Shown: positions 33,010 through 41,176 of the stretch, in pieces
How the letters are laid out: every line of letters starts with the position of its first letter
How positions within the stretch are numbered: position 1 is the first letter of the stretch
NCBI GenBank assembly: GCA_964492135.1
Contig: CAZBJW010000008.1
Coordinates: forward strand, 1-48,527
Source of the DNA: CAYGAW01 sp964492135
Lineage (GTDB): Bacteria; Chloroflexota; Anaerolineae; UBA7937; B3-Chlor
Reading direction: 5' to 3'
DNA: 48,527 nt
The notes under the pieces: generated by a model
The model's input: the letters and a program-made list of their open reading frames with translations, nothing else
What the model was told of the DNA's origin: nothing
Databases searched by the model: none
Translations under genes and position numbers: made by a program

Positions 33010-33052
33010 AGGTACGCGAGAACACCTAACTCAGTTTCATCTCACTCAGCGT

Positions 33053-33089
33053 GACGTCGGGGGCTGACAAGCGCCCGACGTCTTTTCTT
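33053..33089 (+). terminator. Terminator after the secreted repeat protein
   Basis: GACGTCGGG (33053-33061) pairs perfectly with CCCGACGTC (33074-33082), followed by TTTTCTT. It lies 43 bases after the stop codon and separates the secreted-protein gene from the sigma gene, showing they are transcribed separately. The remainder of 33090-33470 holds only the sigma promoter and no gene I can support. Confidence 0.85.
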
Positions 33090-33370
33090 AGAGGGCTGCT
33101 TTGCGCAGGCTTGGATGCGATGCCTTCAGAACTGGGGCCGATTGAGATCTCTAGCAGCGCTAGAACTCTGCAATCAAGACTAGGACAACTAGGCCTCACA
33201 GGCGCGTATCAATCTCGCCCGCCGACGGCTTGAGGGCCCTCGTATTTGCCCCTGATTCGCGATGTGGCTCGCTGCCTGGCCACAGCCGTGAGCATTGCGC
33301 CTCGGTCAGGGACTCCTCTCCTCCTCACGACCCCACAATCCGGTTGCGCAATTCGCGCCATAGGGAACGG

Positions 33371-33399
33371 TTGACTTGGGGGTTCGAAGCTAGTATTAT
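33371..33399 (+). promoter_or_regulatory. Housekeeping promoter of the sigma-factor gene
   Basis: TTGACT at 33371-33376, 17-base spacer, TATTAT at 33394-33399, about 75 bases before the start at 33474. This differs from the CGTATCCT/CGTTATGC elements on either side, so the sigma gene is not obviously self-activated. Confidence 0.7.
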
Positions 33400-33473
33400 G
33401 TCGTTGTTTGTTACCTGCCATCTGCGTCCACCGTGGCCCAACTCTCAGCATAGTCCCTCAACGTCTGAGCGCG

Positions 33474-34049
33474 ATGGGTTTATCGGAGCGGCTCATAGAG
33501 ATGACTGTAGCCAGTGATGAGCGAGAGCTAGTGCGGCGGGCCCAGCAGCGCGACCGCAGTGCCTTCGCGGAGATCTACGAGCGGTATCACTCCACAATCT
33601 ACACTCACATCTACTACCGCGTGGGCGACGCCTCCACGGCCGAAGACCTTGCGGGCGACGTTTTCGTGCGAGTTGTAGAGAATATAGACAGATTCGTCTA
33701 TCGAGGCCGTCCTCTGTTGACTTGGCTCTACACGATTGCCCGCAATGTTGTCATCGATCATCAGAGACGAACTGGTCTCGCCGTAATGCTCCCGCTGGAC
33801 GAACAGGTCAAGAATGGCGGCGAAGATGTCGAAAGGGCAGCTGAGCTCGCCTTCAGCCGCCGTCGCCTGGCAGCTGCCCTCGATCACCTCACTGATGAGC
33901 AGCGCCACGTCATCATCCTCAGGTTCATCGAAGGTAGGAGCCTCCAGGAGGTAGCTGAGATAGTCGGGAAGTCGGTCGGTGCTGTGAAGGCGTCACAGCA
34001 CCGGGCTCTGCAGAGTCTGCGGCAAGTGCTGCGCCACCACGAATCCTGA
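33474..34049 (+). CDS. ECF-type RNA polymerase sigma factor
   Basis: Alternative sigma factor of about 191 aa. Region 2 is about 15-85 (ELVRRAQQRDRSAFAEIYERYHSTIY, then AEDLAGDVFVRVVENIDRF, then LLTWLYTIARNVVIDHQRR), which binds the -10 element. Region 4 is about 135-185 (LDHLTDEQRHVIILRFIEGRSLQEVAEIVGKSVGAVKASQHRAL) and recognises the -35. The linker is variable. There is no region 1 or 3, as in ECF factors. The start could also be ATG 33501; both are in frame and neither ribosome site is strong. It sits between two genes that carry the same unusual promoter element, and 88 bases before the FecR-like gene. Confidence 0.9.
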   Translation: MGLSERLIEMTVASDERELVRRAQQRDRSAFAEIYERYHSTIYTHIYYRVGDASTAEDLAGDVFVRVVENIDRFVYRGRPLLTWLYTIARNVVIDHQRRTGLAVMLPLDEQVKNGGEDVERAAELAFSRRRLAAALDHLTDEQRHVIILRFIEGRSLQEVAEIVGKSVGAVKASQHRALQSLRQVLRHHES

Positions 34050-34085
34050 CCTCGCCGGTCCTCAACCCAAGCGCCGTCCCCAGCC

Positions 34086-34115
34086 CGTATCCTTTTTGGT
34101 TCTGCTTCGTTATGC
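34086..34115 (+). promoter_or_regulatory. ECF-sigma-like promoter before the FecR-like gene
   Basis: CGTATCCT at 34086-34093 and CGTTATGC at 34108-34115, 14 bases apart, matching the element at 32054 base for base in both boxes. TTGG in the spacer is also shared. The start codon lies about 23 bases downstream of the -10 box. Confidence 0.6.
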
Positions 34116-34137
34116 ACTGTGCAGAGAAGGGCCGCAG

Positions 34138-35346
34138 ATGAGAGACGAGATTGATGTCATTCTTGAGGAGTGTCTGGCGCAGCTGCTGAACGAAGAGGCT
34201 TCGCTCGCAGAGTGCCTGGCCGGGTATCCCGACCAGGCGGTCGTTCTTCGGCCGCTGTTGGAGCTAGCCCTCGAGATTCACCATGTGGAGCGGCCAGAGA
34301 TGAAACCCGCGGCATCCCAGGCCGCCAAACAGCGCATGTTGTCTGCTTTGGCCAAGGACCGACGCTCGGCCGCAGCCCCATCGTCTCGATTCCGTCGCGT
34401 GGCAGGGCAGCTGGTTTCCTGGTTCGGTGACGAGGTGCGGACCACACGACCGAGGGTCCCAGTGGCGAATCTGGCCATAGCAGCAGCAGTTGTGCTTATG
34501 CTTTTCGTGGTCCCCGACGTTGTCCTTCAGATGGCGCGCGGTGGCGTCATCGCTCAGACCGCCCTCCTGGTGGATGCAACGAGAGTTGTCCAGGTCCAGC
34601 GAAGCCCTCGTAGTGGATGGATGGCCATTGAGGCCGGCGATCTGCTCCAAACTGGGGACCGTGTCCGCACTGGTGGACTGTCAAGCGTCACTGTCAGCTT
34701 CCTGGATGGGAGCACGACGAGGTTGGCTGCTGACACCGAGATCACCATTGCTCAGCTGAGCTGCGATCGCGAAGGGGGCGCAAGGACCATAGTCCTGCAC
34801 CAGTGGAGCGGCCAGACTCACAACTGGGTTGAGAAGCTTGTGGACGCGGCTTCTCGGTTCCAGATCAATACACCCACAGCCGTGGCCACCGTGCGCGGCA
34901 CCGAGTTCACTGTGGATGTTGCAGCGGACATCACCACCCGAGTGACAGTGATAGAGGGCGTGGTGAACGTCGAGATGGAAGATACAGTGCTGCTGCTATC
35001 CACCGGGCAGTCCACCACATCGCCACCGCGGTATGTGATGGCGCCGCCAGTCTCTACGCCGACTATGGAACCGACCCACAGTGCAGATGCAGAACCAACC
35101 GAGACGCCAGAACCACCGTGGCGAACTCTGATACGAAGCCTAGTTCCGACGCCGACCCCAACCCCAGAAGGAACGGCAACGCCAGGACCGACTGGAACCC
35201 CGCAGCCTAAGCCTAGCCCTACAGCGGCGGTCGCTGCCGGGGCGGGGGATGGTGGCGAGCATCCTGAGCATCCTGAGCATCCGGAACATCCAGAACATCC
35301 ACACGGTGGGCCGCCGGGCCAGGACAAGGATAAGCCTGAGAAATGA
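34138..35346 (+). CDS. FecR-domain membrane protein, probable anti-sigma factor
   Basis: A 402-aa single-pass membrane protein. The cytoplasmic N-terminus (about 1-60) has a helical leader ILEECLAQLLNEEASLAECLAGYPDQA, resembling the DUF5667-like start of Chloroflexota anti-sigma proteins. A membrane helix lies at about 108-130 (IAAAVVLMLFVVPDVVLQ). The periplasmic part (about 148-285) is a FecR domain (AGDLLQTGDRVRTGG, SVTVSFLDGSTTRLAADTEI, TPTAVATVRGTEFTVDV). A Thr/Pro-rich linker follows (TPTPTPEGTATPGPTGTP), then five tandem EHP triplets and a charged tail. The start at ATG 34138 is preferred because it follows GAAGGGC and the -10 box lies 23 bases upstream. It directly follows the sigma gene. 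In FecR systems this protein holds the sigma factor at the membrane until an outside signal arrives; here that is inferred. Confidence 0.8.
   Translation: MRDEIDVILEECLAQLLNEEASLAECLAGYPDQAVVLRPLLELALEIHHVERPEMKPAASQAAKQRMLSALAKDRRSAAAPSSRFRRVAGQLVSWFGDEVRTTRPRVPVANLAIAAAVVLMLFVVPDVVLQMARGGVIAQTALLVDATRVVQVQRSPRSGWMAIEAGDLLQTGDRVRTGGLSSVTVSFLDGSTTRLAADTEITIAQLSCDREGGARTIVLHQWSGQTHNWVEKLVDAASRFQINTPTAVATVRGTEFTVDVAADITTRVTVIEGVVNVEMEDTVLLLSTGQSTTSPPRYVMAPPVSTPTMEPTHSADAEPTETPEPPWRTLIRSLVPTPTPTPEGTATPGPTGTPQPKPSPTAAVAAGAGDGGEHPEHPEHPEHPEHPHGGPPGQDKDKPEK
35257..35301 (+). repeat. Five tandem 9-base repeats (EHP)
   Basis: Five units of GAGCATCCT or GAACATCCA in a row inside the FecR-like gene, each coding Glu-His-Pro. 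The first units are identical and later ones vary, which is consistent with slippage. They lie in the flexible C-terminal tail. Confidence 0.85.
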
Positions 35347-35402
35347 ATATTCAATTCAATTATCACAGGCACAATGAGAGAACCTATCACGCTGGAGGAC
35401 AG

Positions 35403-35591
35403 ATGAATTCCAATACCAAGTGCAGCTCTTGTGGATCCAAGCTAAACCAGCTCGAGGGGATTACTGGCCGCATTAGCATCTGCTCCCGCTGTGGGTGGAA
35501 TAGAGTGGAGCTGGTAACCGGTGCCAAGTCGCCAGGGCTTAGAGCACGGTTGAGCCACGCTTTCGCGGTCGCCCATCCCAGGACGGCCTAG
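35403..35591 (+). CDS. Small zinc-ribbon protein
   Basis: A 62-aa protein: MNSNTKCSSCGSKLNQLEG, then ISICSRCGWNRVEL, giving C-x2-C and C-x2-C. The start at ATG 35403 follows GGAGGACAG. It follows the FecR-like gene by 56 bases on the same strand and may share its transcript. Function unknown; proteins of this size often bind nucleic acid or a partner protein. Confidence 0.65.
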   Translation: MNSNTKCSSCGSKLNQLEGITGRISICSRCGWNRVELVTGAKSPGLRARLSHAFAVAHPRTA

Positions 35592-35813
35592 TGTATTCGG
35601 CTTTGACAGGGGGCTGATCAACGCTCCCCGCCAGCCGTCGTGTTGTGGGCTGATTGCTTGGTGAAGACGGCAGCTCCTCGATGCGATCTGCGCTCAGCAT
35701 GTGCAGAGGTCCAAGGACTTGTTCTCGCACCGATGACGCCTTGGGGGGACAGCGTGGCAGTCGAAGGTTTGTCGTCCAAAGACGATGGGTATCTGACAGG
35801 AAGGTAAGTGGGC

Positions 35814-36281
35814 ATGGCTGCTTCTAGTAAGGACACGAGTCAGCAGGCGTCTGAGAGAATATTGCTGTATGATGATGAACAGGTGATACTTGATCTGCTC
35901 GGGCTGGTGCTCAGCCGACAAGGATATCAAGTTGCCGCGACTCCGTGTGACGAGGAAGCCCTCCGTCTTGTGTCCACCCAGAGCTTCGATCTCGCTATTA
36001 CAGACTTGGGGTTGCGCAGATCGAATGGCTGCACATTGGTTAAGAAGATCAGGGAGTTGAGCCCTGAGACCGCTGTTGTGGCGATATCCGCATACCCAGC
36101 GAGGGAGGTCGTTCGCTTCGCTCGAGAGAATGCGCAGGCTTTCCTGCCAAAGCCCTTCGCCCTTAGTGACCTGCTGAGCGCTGTGCGAGAGGCTCTAGGC
36201 GATGGCTCGCTCGCGAATGCACGTGGAGAGAGCACCATCGCCTCTCAGGAATGGGTTGAGGTTACAGCAGGGAGGGCGTAA
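35814..36281 (+). CDS. Stand-alone response-regulator receiver-domain protein
   Basis: A 155-aa single-domain receiver. Acidic residues D20-D21, phospho-acceptor D64 in LAITDLGL, Ser at 92 (VVAISAY) and Lys at 113 (FLPKPF) are all in place. No output domain follows; the C-terminal 35 residues are polar and may be a linker. The start is ATG 35814, or GTG 35808, both just after AGGAAGGTAA. A partner kinase is not adjacent; the GAF kinase at 16508 is an orphan too, but 18 kb away. Confidence 0.82.
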   Translation: MAASSKDTSQQASERILLYDDEQVILDLLGLVLSRQGYQVAATPCDEEALRLVSTQSFDLAITDLGLRRSNGCTLVKKIRELSPETAVVAISAYPAREVVRFARENAQAFLPKPFALSDLLSAVREALGDGSLANARGESTIASQEWVEVTAGRA

Positions 36282-36357
36282 AGAGTATCCCCAGGGTTCT
36301 CCCCTTGCCCACGTTGCTGTCCTCCGACGACTGGGCCCAGCAACATCTGACACATCC

Positions 36358-36903
36358 TCAGACTTCGCATTTCTGGCTGGCAATCTCGAAGCCGCTCTCC
36401 AATGCCTTGATGCTTCTTTCCCGCCTCGCCTCAGGCCCCTTGGACACCGTGTTCTCCAGGGCGCTTCTAGAGATGAGTTCTGAAGAAGCTGCCAGCGCAC
36501 CGAGCATGACCATGTTAGCTGCTTTCGCATTCCCCAACGAGGTGGCTACGTCTATCGCCGGGACAGCATACTGTCTCGTAGGGGACGAATCGGCGCGTGA
36601 CGGCGTGACCGAGGCAGAATCGTAGAGGACCACCGTCTCTGGTTGCAGCTCCGGCAAGAAGTGATCGTAGGCCTCTTGGGAGAAGGCCACGAATAGATCA
36701 GGCTCCAGAACGCCAGGGTAGATGATCTCTTCTTCGGAGATGACCACTTCGGAGCGGATGAGAGTTCCTCTGGCCTCAGCACCGTAGGAAGGCAGAACCG
36801 ACACGTTTCTGCCGCCTAAGGTGCAACTCCGAGCAAGGATGTCGCCGGCGAGTTGGACCCCCTGTCCTCCCAGGCCTGCGATGAGAACTTCAGCTTTCCG
36901 CAT
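36358..36903 (-). CDS. korC: 2-oxoacid:ferredoxin oxidoreductase, gamma subunit
   Basis: A 181-aa subunit. AEVLIAGLGGQGVQLAGDILARSC is the Rossmann-like start characteristic of the gamma subunit (PF01558-type), and SYGAEARGTLIRSEVVIS follows. The protein is part of a CoA-dependent enzyme that oxidises 2-oxoacids to acyl-CoA with ferredoxin as acceptor. It overlaps the beta-subunit gene by 14 bases and is the last gene of the operon. The substrate is uncertain; 2-oxoglutarate (KorC) is the closest by order and sequence, but 2-oxoisovalerate and indolepyruvate relatives exist. Confidence 0.86.
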   Translation of the reverse strand: MRKAEVLIAGLGGQGVQLAGDILARSCTLGGRNVSVLPSYGAEARGTLIRSEVVISEEEIIYPGVLEPDLFVAFSQEAYDHFLPELQPETVVLYDSASVTPSRADSSPTRQYAVPAIDVATSLGNAKAANMVMLGALAASSELISRSALENTVSKGPEARRERSIKALESGFEIASQKCEV

Positions 36904-37660
36904 ACCACTCTCCGATTGCTATCTTGCCCTTTGTGTCCTCTGGACCTAGCTGCTCGCGATCAACCGTGGTCCTCTTTTGCCATTCCAGCATGCTCCAGGG
37001 GAGGCTCGGCCCCTCAAAGTGATGCCTGGCTCTGTTGGCCCTGCCATACTGCGTGGGGCACAACGACAGAACATCCATGAAGGCAAACTGGTCGAACTGC
37101 AAGGCGTTGATGATTCCTTTTGTCAGTTTCCGCGGGTTGACCACAGGGAAGCGGGCGACATAGGGAGCTCCCGCTCCTCGAACCAGTGCCACCAGATCGA
37201 AGGCCCTCTCTGGGTTCCCCTGAGGTGTCGTCGAGGTGACGTCTCCGTGCGGGGTAGTGGCCGAAACCTGCCCGCCAGTCATGCCGTACACAAAGTTGTT
37301 CAGGCAGAACACCTTGATCGGAACATTGCGACGTGCTGCGTGGATGAGGTGATTACCACCTATGGTAGCCAGGTCGCCATCACCGCTGATCACGATGACG
37401 TCCAGTTCGGGCCTCGTCGATTTGACACCAGTGGCGAACGCGACGGCCCGACCGTGAGTCACGTGCAGGGTATCAGCCCGGAAATGGGGGCTGGGCACCC
37501 AGGCACCACAGCCGATTCCGGATACGAAGACTGTACTTCTGAAATCCAGTCCTACCTCGTCTACAGCGTGAAGGAACGCATTCACGAAGATGCCGTGACC
37601 GCAGCCAGCGCAGAACGGGGTAGTCTGCCTCAGGTATTTCTCTCTCAAGAGCTCAGCCAT
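36890..37660 (-). CDS. korB: 2-oxoacid:ferredoxin oxidoreductase, beta subunit
   Basis: The thiamine-pyrophosphate-binding subunit of 256 aa. The N-terminus FCAGCGHGIFVNAF holds Cys residues, with GIGCGAW further on, typical of a cluster or structural Cys set. The TPP motif is ISGDGDLATIGGNHLIHAARRN... LNNFVYGMTGGQ (GDGD ... NN). Length is that of a split KorB (about 260-300 aa). It lies 95 bases after the fused delta-alpha gene and overlaps the gamma gene. Confidence 0.9.
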   Translation of the reverse strand: MAELLREKYLRQTTPFCAGCGHGIFVNAFLHAVDEVGLDFRSTVFVSGIGCGAWVPSPHFRADTLHVTHGRAVAFATGVKSTRPELDVIVISGDGDLATIGGNHLIHAARRNVPIKVFCLNNFVYGMTGGQVSATTPHGDVTSTTPQGNPERAFDLVALVRGAGAPYVARFPVVNPRKLTKGIINALQFDQFAFMDVLSLCPTQYGRANRARHHFEGPSLPWSMLEWQKRTTVDREQLGPEDTKGKIAIGEWYAES

Positions 37661-37755
37661 GTCTCAGTTCCTATTCCCAATCACGTTTGGCCATCCAGAG
37701 TGCAGGCCAAAGCTGTAGCGAACTCCGTCACGTATGGCCCGACCTATTTGCAGAA

Positions 37756-39186
37756 CTACTGCTTACTCCCCACTAGGAAGTCGCGGATGGGCCGCGGATC
37801 CATGATCTCGCCATTGGTCTGAGATAGCGGACTGACTGGGTTACCTGTGTGCTGTCGGAGAACCTGAGATATCTGTCCCAGATTCGTCTCCGGGACGATG
37901 AACTCCTCACAGCGCCGCTCCCAGTCCTCGATCACATTTCCAGGGAAGGGCCATAGGTTTTTCAGGCGGATCATGCCGACGCGCTCTCCGCGCTTGCGGG
38001 CCGCCTTCACCGCCCATAGCGCGCTGCGGGCGCTCGAGCCGTAGGCCACAACCATTCTCTGCGCGTCGTCCTCGAAGTAGAGTTCATAGTCGTTAATTTC
38101 GTCCCGGTGGGCCGTGATTTTCTTCGATAACCGCCTGACCAATCGGTCTTGGACGTCGGGATCTGCAGTCTTGCGAACGCCGTACGGGTCGTGGGTCGAG
38201 CCAGTGATGAGAAGGTCTTCCCCTTCACCAAAGGCAGGCATAGGGGGCACGCCGTCTTCGTCTTCGCTGCCGAAGGGGGGCGCTCCACGAACCTTGATCC
38301 TGTCAAAGACCTCCACAGCTCCCGCCACCTTAAAGCTCTCCCGCAAATGCCCGGTGATGGCGTCTCCAAGCACGATGACTGGTACTCGAAAGCGTTCCGA
38401 GAAGTTGAAGGCCCTGATTGTCAGATCGTACATTTCTTGTACGGACCACGGCGCAAGGGCGATGATTTCTACTCCTCCGTGGGTTCCCCACTTCGCCTGC
38501 ATCACGTCTCCGCTTGCGGGACGGCTGGCCTGACCTGTGCTGGGGCCGGCTCGCTGGATATCGACCACCACGCATGGTGTTTCCGTCATGCACGCATAGC
38601 CGATGTTCTCCATCATCAGGCTGAATCCGGGGCCAGACGTGGCGGTCATGCTCTTGATCCCGGCCCAGGAGGCGCCAATGATAGCGGCCATGCTGCCTAT
38701 CTCATCCTCCATCTGGATGAACACGCCACTGGTCTTGGCCAGGCGCTTGGCCATATGGACCATGATCTCCGATGCAGGAGTGATGGGATAACCGGCATAG
38801 AATCCACAGCCGGCCGTCATGGCGCCTTCTGCACAGGCCTCATCGCCCATCATGTAGTAGGTCCCTGGTTCCATGCTACTGGCCACCGTACTCCACCCGC
38901 CGCCGGCCTGGACCAGTTCTTCCCTTTTCGCTGGAGAAGCCACCCCTGGTGGAGACTTACCCTTCTCCTGCACCGTAATCGCCAGGTCAGGACAGAGATA
39001 TTCGCAGATCCTGCAACCTACACACATCTCCGGTTGCTTCACTAGTGAGGGGCGCAGTCCCTTGGAAGTGATCTCGTCCCCTGCGGCGAAGACCTCCTTG
39101 GGACAGGCATTCACACAAATGTAGCAATCACTGCCCTTACAGAGATCCTGGTCGAGCTCTATGATGAACGTCTTGTTCTGAGGCAT
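37756..39186 (-). CDS. korA: 2-oxoacid:ferredoxin oxidoreductase, fused delta-alpha subunit
   Basis: A 476-aa protein joining two subunits that are often separate. Residues about 1-75 are a ferredoxin-like delta part with two [4Fe-4S] sites: CKGSDCYICVNACPKEVF and CVGCRICEYLCPDLAI. The alpha part starts near 105 (GTYYMMGDEACAEGAMTAGCGFYAGYPITPASEI) and continues with MEDEIGSMAAIIGASWAG, the domain that contacts the beta subunit. Together with the beta and gamma genes this gives a full four-domain enzyme. A -10-like TATAAT is at the complement of 39222-39227, so this gene heads its transcript, though the upstream genes may read through. Confidence 0.9.
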   Translation of the reverse strand: MPQNKTFIIELDQDLCKGSDCYICVNACPKEVFAAGDEITSKGLRPSLVKQPEMCVGCRICEYLCPDLAITVQEKGKSPPGVASPAKREELVQAGGGWSTVASSMEPGTYYMMGDEACAEGAMTAGCGFYAGYPITPASEIMVHMAKRLAKTSGVFIQMEDEIGSMAAIIGASWAGIKSMTATSGPGFSLMMENIGYACMTETPCVVVDIQRAGPSTGQASRPASGDVMQAKWGTHGGVEIIALAPWSVQEMYDLTIRAFNFSERFRVPVIVLGDAITGHLRESFKVAGAVEVFDRIKVRGAPPFGSEDEDGVPPMPAFGEGEDLLITGSTHDPYGVRKTADPDVQDRLVRRLSKKITAHRDEINDYELYFEDDAQRMVVAYGSSARSALWAVKAARKRGERVGMIRLKNLWPFPGNVIEDWERRCEEFIVPETNLGQISQVLRQHTGNPVSPLSQTNGEIMDPRPIRDFLVGSKQ

Positions 39187-39221
39187 GATGATCCTGTCTG
39201 CTTATGGTTTCTGCCAAGATC

Positions 39222-39227
39222 ATTATA
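39222..39227 (-). promoter_or_regulatory. -10 element before the oxidoreductase operon
   Basis: TATAAT on the minus strand, 36 bases before the ATG of the delta-alpha gene. No clear -35 at 17 bases; the flank is AT-rich (TTTTAAAG). Confidence 0.45.
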
Positions 39228-39270
39228 CTTTAAAAGCTGCATCCTCACATCTGAAGTTGCCTGATCGTGG

Positions 39271-39708
39271 CTAGAGCGTGGAGGTGAAGGTGACGACGTC
39301 TCCTAAGCTGAGCCCCAACTCCGGGCCTGTCTTGCGCTCTTTGGCGCCAAGGAGGATGTTCATGTGATTGGGAGAATGCGTGAGGTCAAAGCCTACCACC
39401 TCGCCGACCTCCACCTCTCCCACCGTTACTCTGTCTCCCACCAGCACGATTCCCCCTGTCTGTACACTGAAGAAGCCCAGGTAGGCCACCTTGTCCACCG
39501 TGTATGCGGGACCCGCTTGAGGATCGGCGGTGATCGCCAATTCATGGATCTCTCCCTCGCGCACGGCGCGCGACGGATGGATTTCCAGCTTCATGCCCCT
39601 GGCCTCTGAACGAGCGTCCAGAATGCACACCAGGGCTCCCACGACCTCGCTCTTGGCTACATAAGGATACTTGTCCAGGATCCCACTTCCGTGGGGCTCT
39701 TTTGACAT
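39271..39708 (-). CDS. Small protein of unknown function next to the oxidoreductase
   Basis: A 145-aa protein of beta-rich character that I do not recognise with certainty. The longer frame (39837) overlaps the MFS gene; the ATG at 39708 (MSKEPHGSGILDKYPYVAK) is chosen because GAGAGGTC precedes it. Notable features: regular strands VVGALVCILDAR, MKLEIHPSR, ILVLVGDRVTVGEVEVGEVVGFDLTH, no Cys pattern after residue 40, and a C-terminal LGLSLGDVVTFTSTL. It lies between the MFS gene (58 bases) and the oxidoreductase. Context suggests accessory or substrate-related roles, but this is guesswork. Confidence 0.62.
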   Translation of the reverse strand: MSKEPHGSGILDKYPYVAKSEVVGALVCILDARSEARGMKLEIHPSRAVREGEIHELAITADPQAGPAYTVDKVAYLGFFSVQTGGIVLVGDRVTVGEVEVGEVVGFDLTHSPNHMNILLGAKERKTGPELGLSLGDVVTFTSTL

Positions 39709-39766
39709 CGCATGACCTCTCAGTAGTGTTGTCGCGGAATTGTTGCATCGGGCATCGCAGCGCTCG

Positions 39767-41173
39767 TTAACTAGATGCTCGGTCTTGTGCAAGGGAAGTG
39801 TGGGGCACGCCGTTTCCTGGTACGACGAGTCCGACAATCACCGCGATAATGGCTATGATGGTGATCAGGTAGAAATCCGTGCGAAAGGAATGAGCAACAA
39901 ATCCTGGACCGACGGCTTGCAGCACCAGGGCGAAGACCGTCGGGCCCAGTGTTGCACCAAGGAAACGCAAGAGATTGAAGAGACCCAAGGCGATTCCCAA
40001 GATGTCAGGCGACACTACCAGGCTTATGGCCGCAGGTGCAGGGGACTGCACCATGCCCATGCCGATGCCCGTAAGCGACAGAGAGACCACGATGTACCAC
40101 AGCGGCGTGGTGGGGCCCAGGAGACTTAAGGCCAGCCCGCAGACAGCGACCACAACCATGCCTGACAGGCACAGCCGGCGACAGCCATAGCGGTCGGCCA
40201 GCCTGCCAGCTACGGGGGCTGCGAGGGCCATCGTGATCGGCAGGGAGGCCAGAATCAAGCCCGTCTGCACGGCCGGGTAACGCTGCACCTCGATCAGGAA
40301 AAGGGGGATCAGAAATAGCAGTCCGAACTGACAGAAGGCCTGAACGAAGGCGATCGTTGACGTCGCCGAGTATGGTCGGTTCATGAAGAGGTTCAGGTCC
40401 ACGAAGGGCTGCCGGACCCTTCTCTCGGTAATGACGAACGCCGCCATCAACCCCAGGCAGACTGCCCACAGCATCAGAGTGGCTGGGGAAGTCCATCCCA
40501 GGTACGCGCCTCGCCGCAGGTTGTACATAAGCGTCAGCGTAGCGGCGGTGAGCGTTATGGCGCCCAAGACGTCAAAGGGTTGGCGCTGTGACTTGCTGTC
40601 GTCGGGCATCAAACGCCAGACCAGGAACAGTGCCGCGAAACACAGGGGCACATAGGATAAGAAGATCGATTGCCAGCCGAAGTACTGAGTCAACAACCCG
40701 CTTAATGGGGGACCGCCGGCGTGGAAGGCGCTGTTGACAAGCGCCCACAGTCCCATCGCGCGACCTCTCTCCCCAGGGGGGAAAAGTATTGCGATCGCAG
40801 CCATGATTGCGGGAAGAATCGGGCCGTTGCCCAGACCTTGTACTGCGCGAAGGACGATGAGGGTGGGGAAGCTCTGCGCAAACGGGGCGAGCAGGGAACT
40901 TCCGGCGAAGACGGCCATGCCGAACAGGTACGCCCGCTTGTAGCCGTACATATCCCCCAGACGGCCGAAGAGGGGCATAGTTACGGCGAAGAGCAAGATA
41001 TAGATGGTCACCGCCCAGATGCCTGTCCCCACGTCGACCGAGAAGTAATCCATGATCGTGGGGAGGGCCACATTGACCAGGCTATTGGCCAGGGTTCCAG
41101 TCGCGGTGCCAATCAAGAGGGCGCTGAGGATCAACCAGCGCAAGCGGTAGGCTCCATTACCCTGTGAGGGCAT
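39767..41173 (-). CDS. MFS transporter, DHA2/EmrB-QacA-like (14 TM)
   Basis: Major-facilitator drug:proton antiporter type, 468 aa. Fourteen hydrophobic helices can be counted. Motif A is GRLGDMYGYKRAYLFG (about 64-79), and motif C is likely near LVNSAFHAGGPPLSG. It probably exports a small organic compound. The gene starts at ATG 41173, four bases after the stop of the DapA-family gene, so the two are likely cotranscribed. The substrate cannot be told; it could be a drug or a metabolic product of the neighbouring pathway. Confidence 0.85.
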   Translation of the reverse strand: MPSQGNGAYRLRWLILSALLIGTATGTLANSLVNVALPTIMDYFSVDVGTGIWAVTIYILLFAVTMPLFGRLGDMYGYKRAYLFGMAVFAGSSLLAPFAQSFPTLIVLRAVQGLGNGPILPAIMAAIAILFPPGERGRAMGLWALVNSAFHAGGPPLSGLLTQYFGWQSIFLSYVPLCFAALFLVWRLMPDDSKSQRQPFDVLGAITLTAATLTLMYNLRRGAYLGWTSPATLMLWAVCLGLMAAFVITERRVRQPFVDLNLFMNRPYSATSTIAFVQAFCQFGLLFLIPLFLIEVQRYPAVQTGLILASLPITMALAAPVAGRLADRYGCRRLCLSGMVVVAVCGLALSLLGPTTPLWYIVVSLSLTGIGMGMVQSPAPAAISLVVSPDILGIALGLFNLLRFLGATLGPTVFALVLQAVGPGFVAHSFRTDFYLITIIAIIAVIVGLVVPGNGVPHTSLAQDRASS

Positions 41174-41176
41174 GAG

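Noticed and set aside
33376..33400. GGTTCGA-like T-loop sequence suggesting a tRNA
   Set aside because: No acceptor or anticodon stem around it; it belongs to the sigma-gene promoter.
38149..39045. 298-aa plus-strand frame across the delta-alpha gene
   Set aside because: Antisense shadow of a strongly conserved gene.
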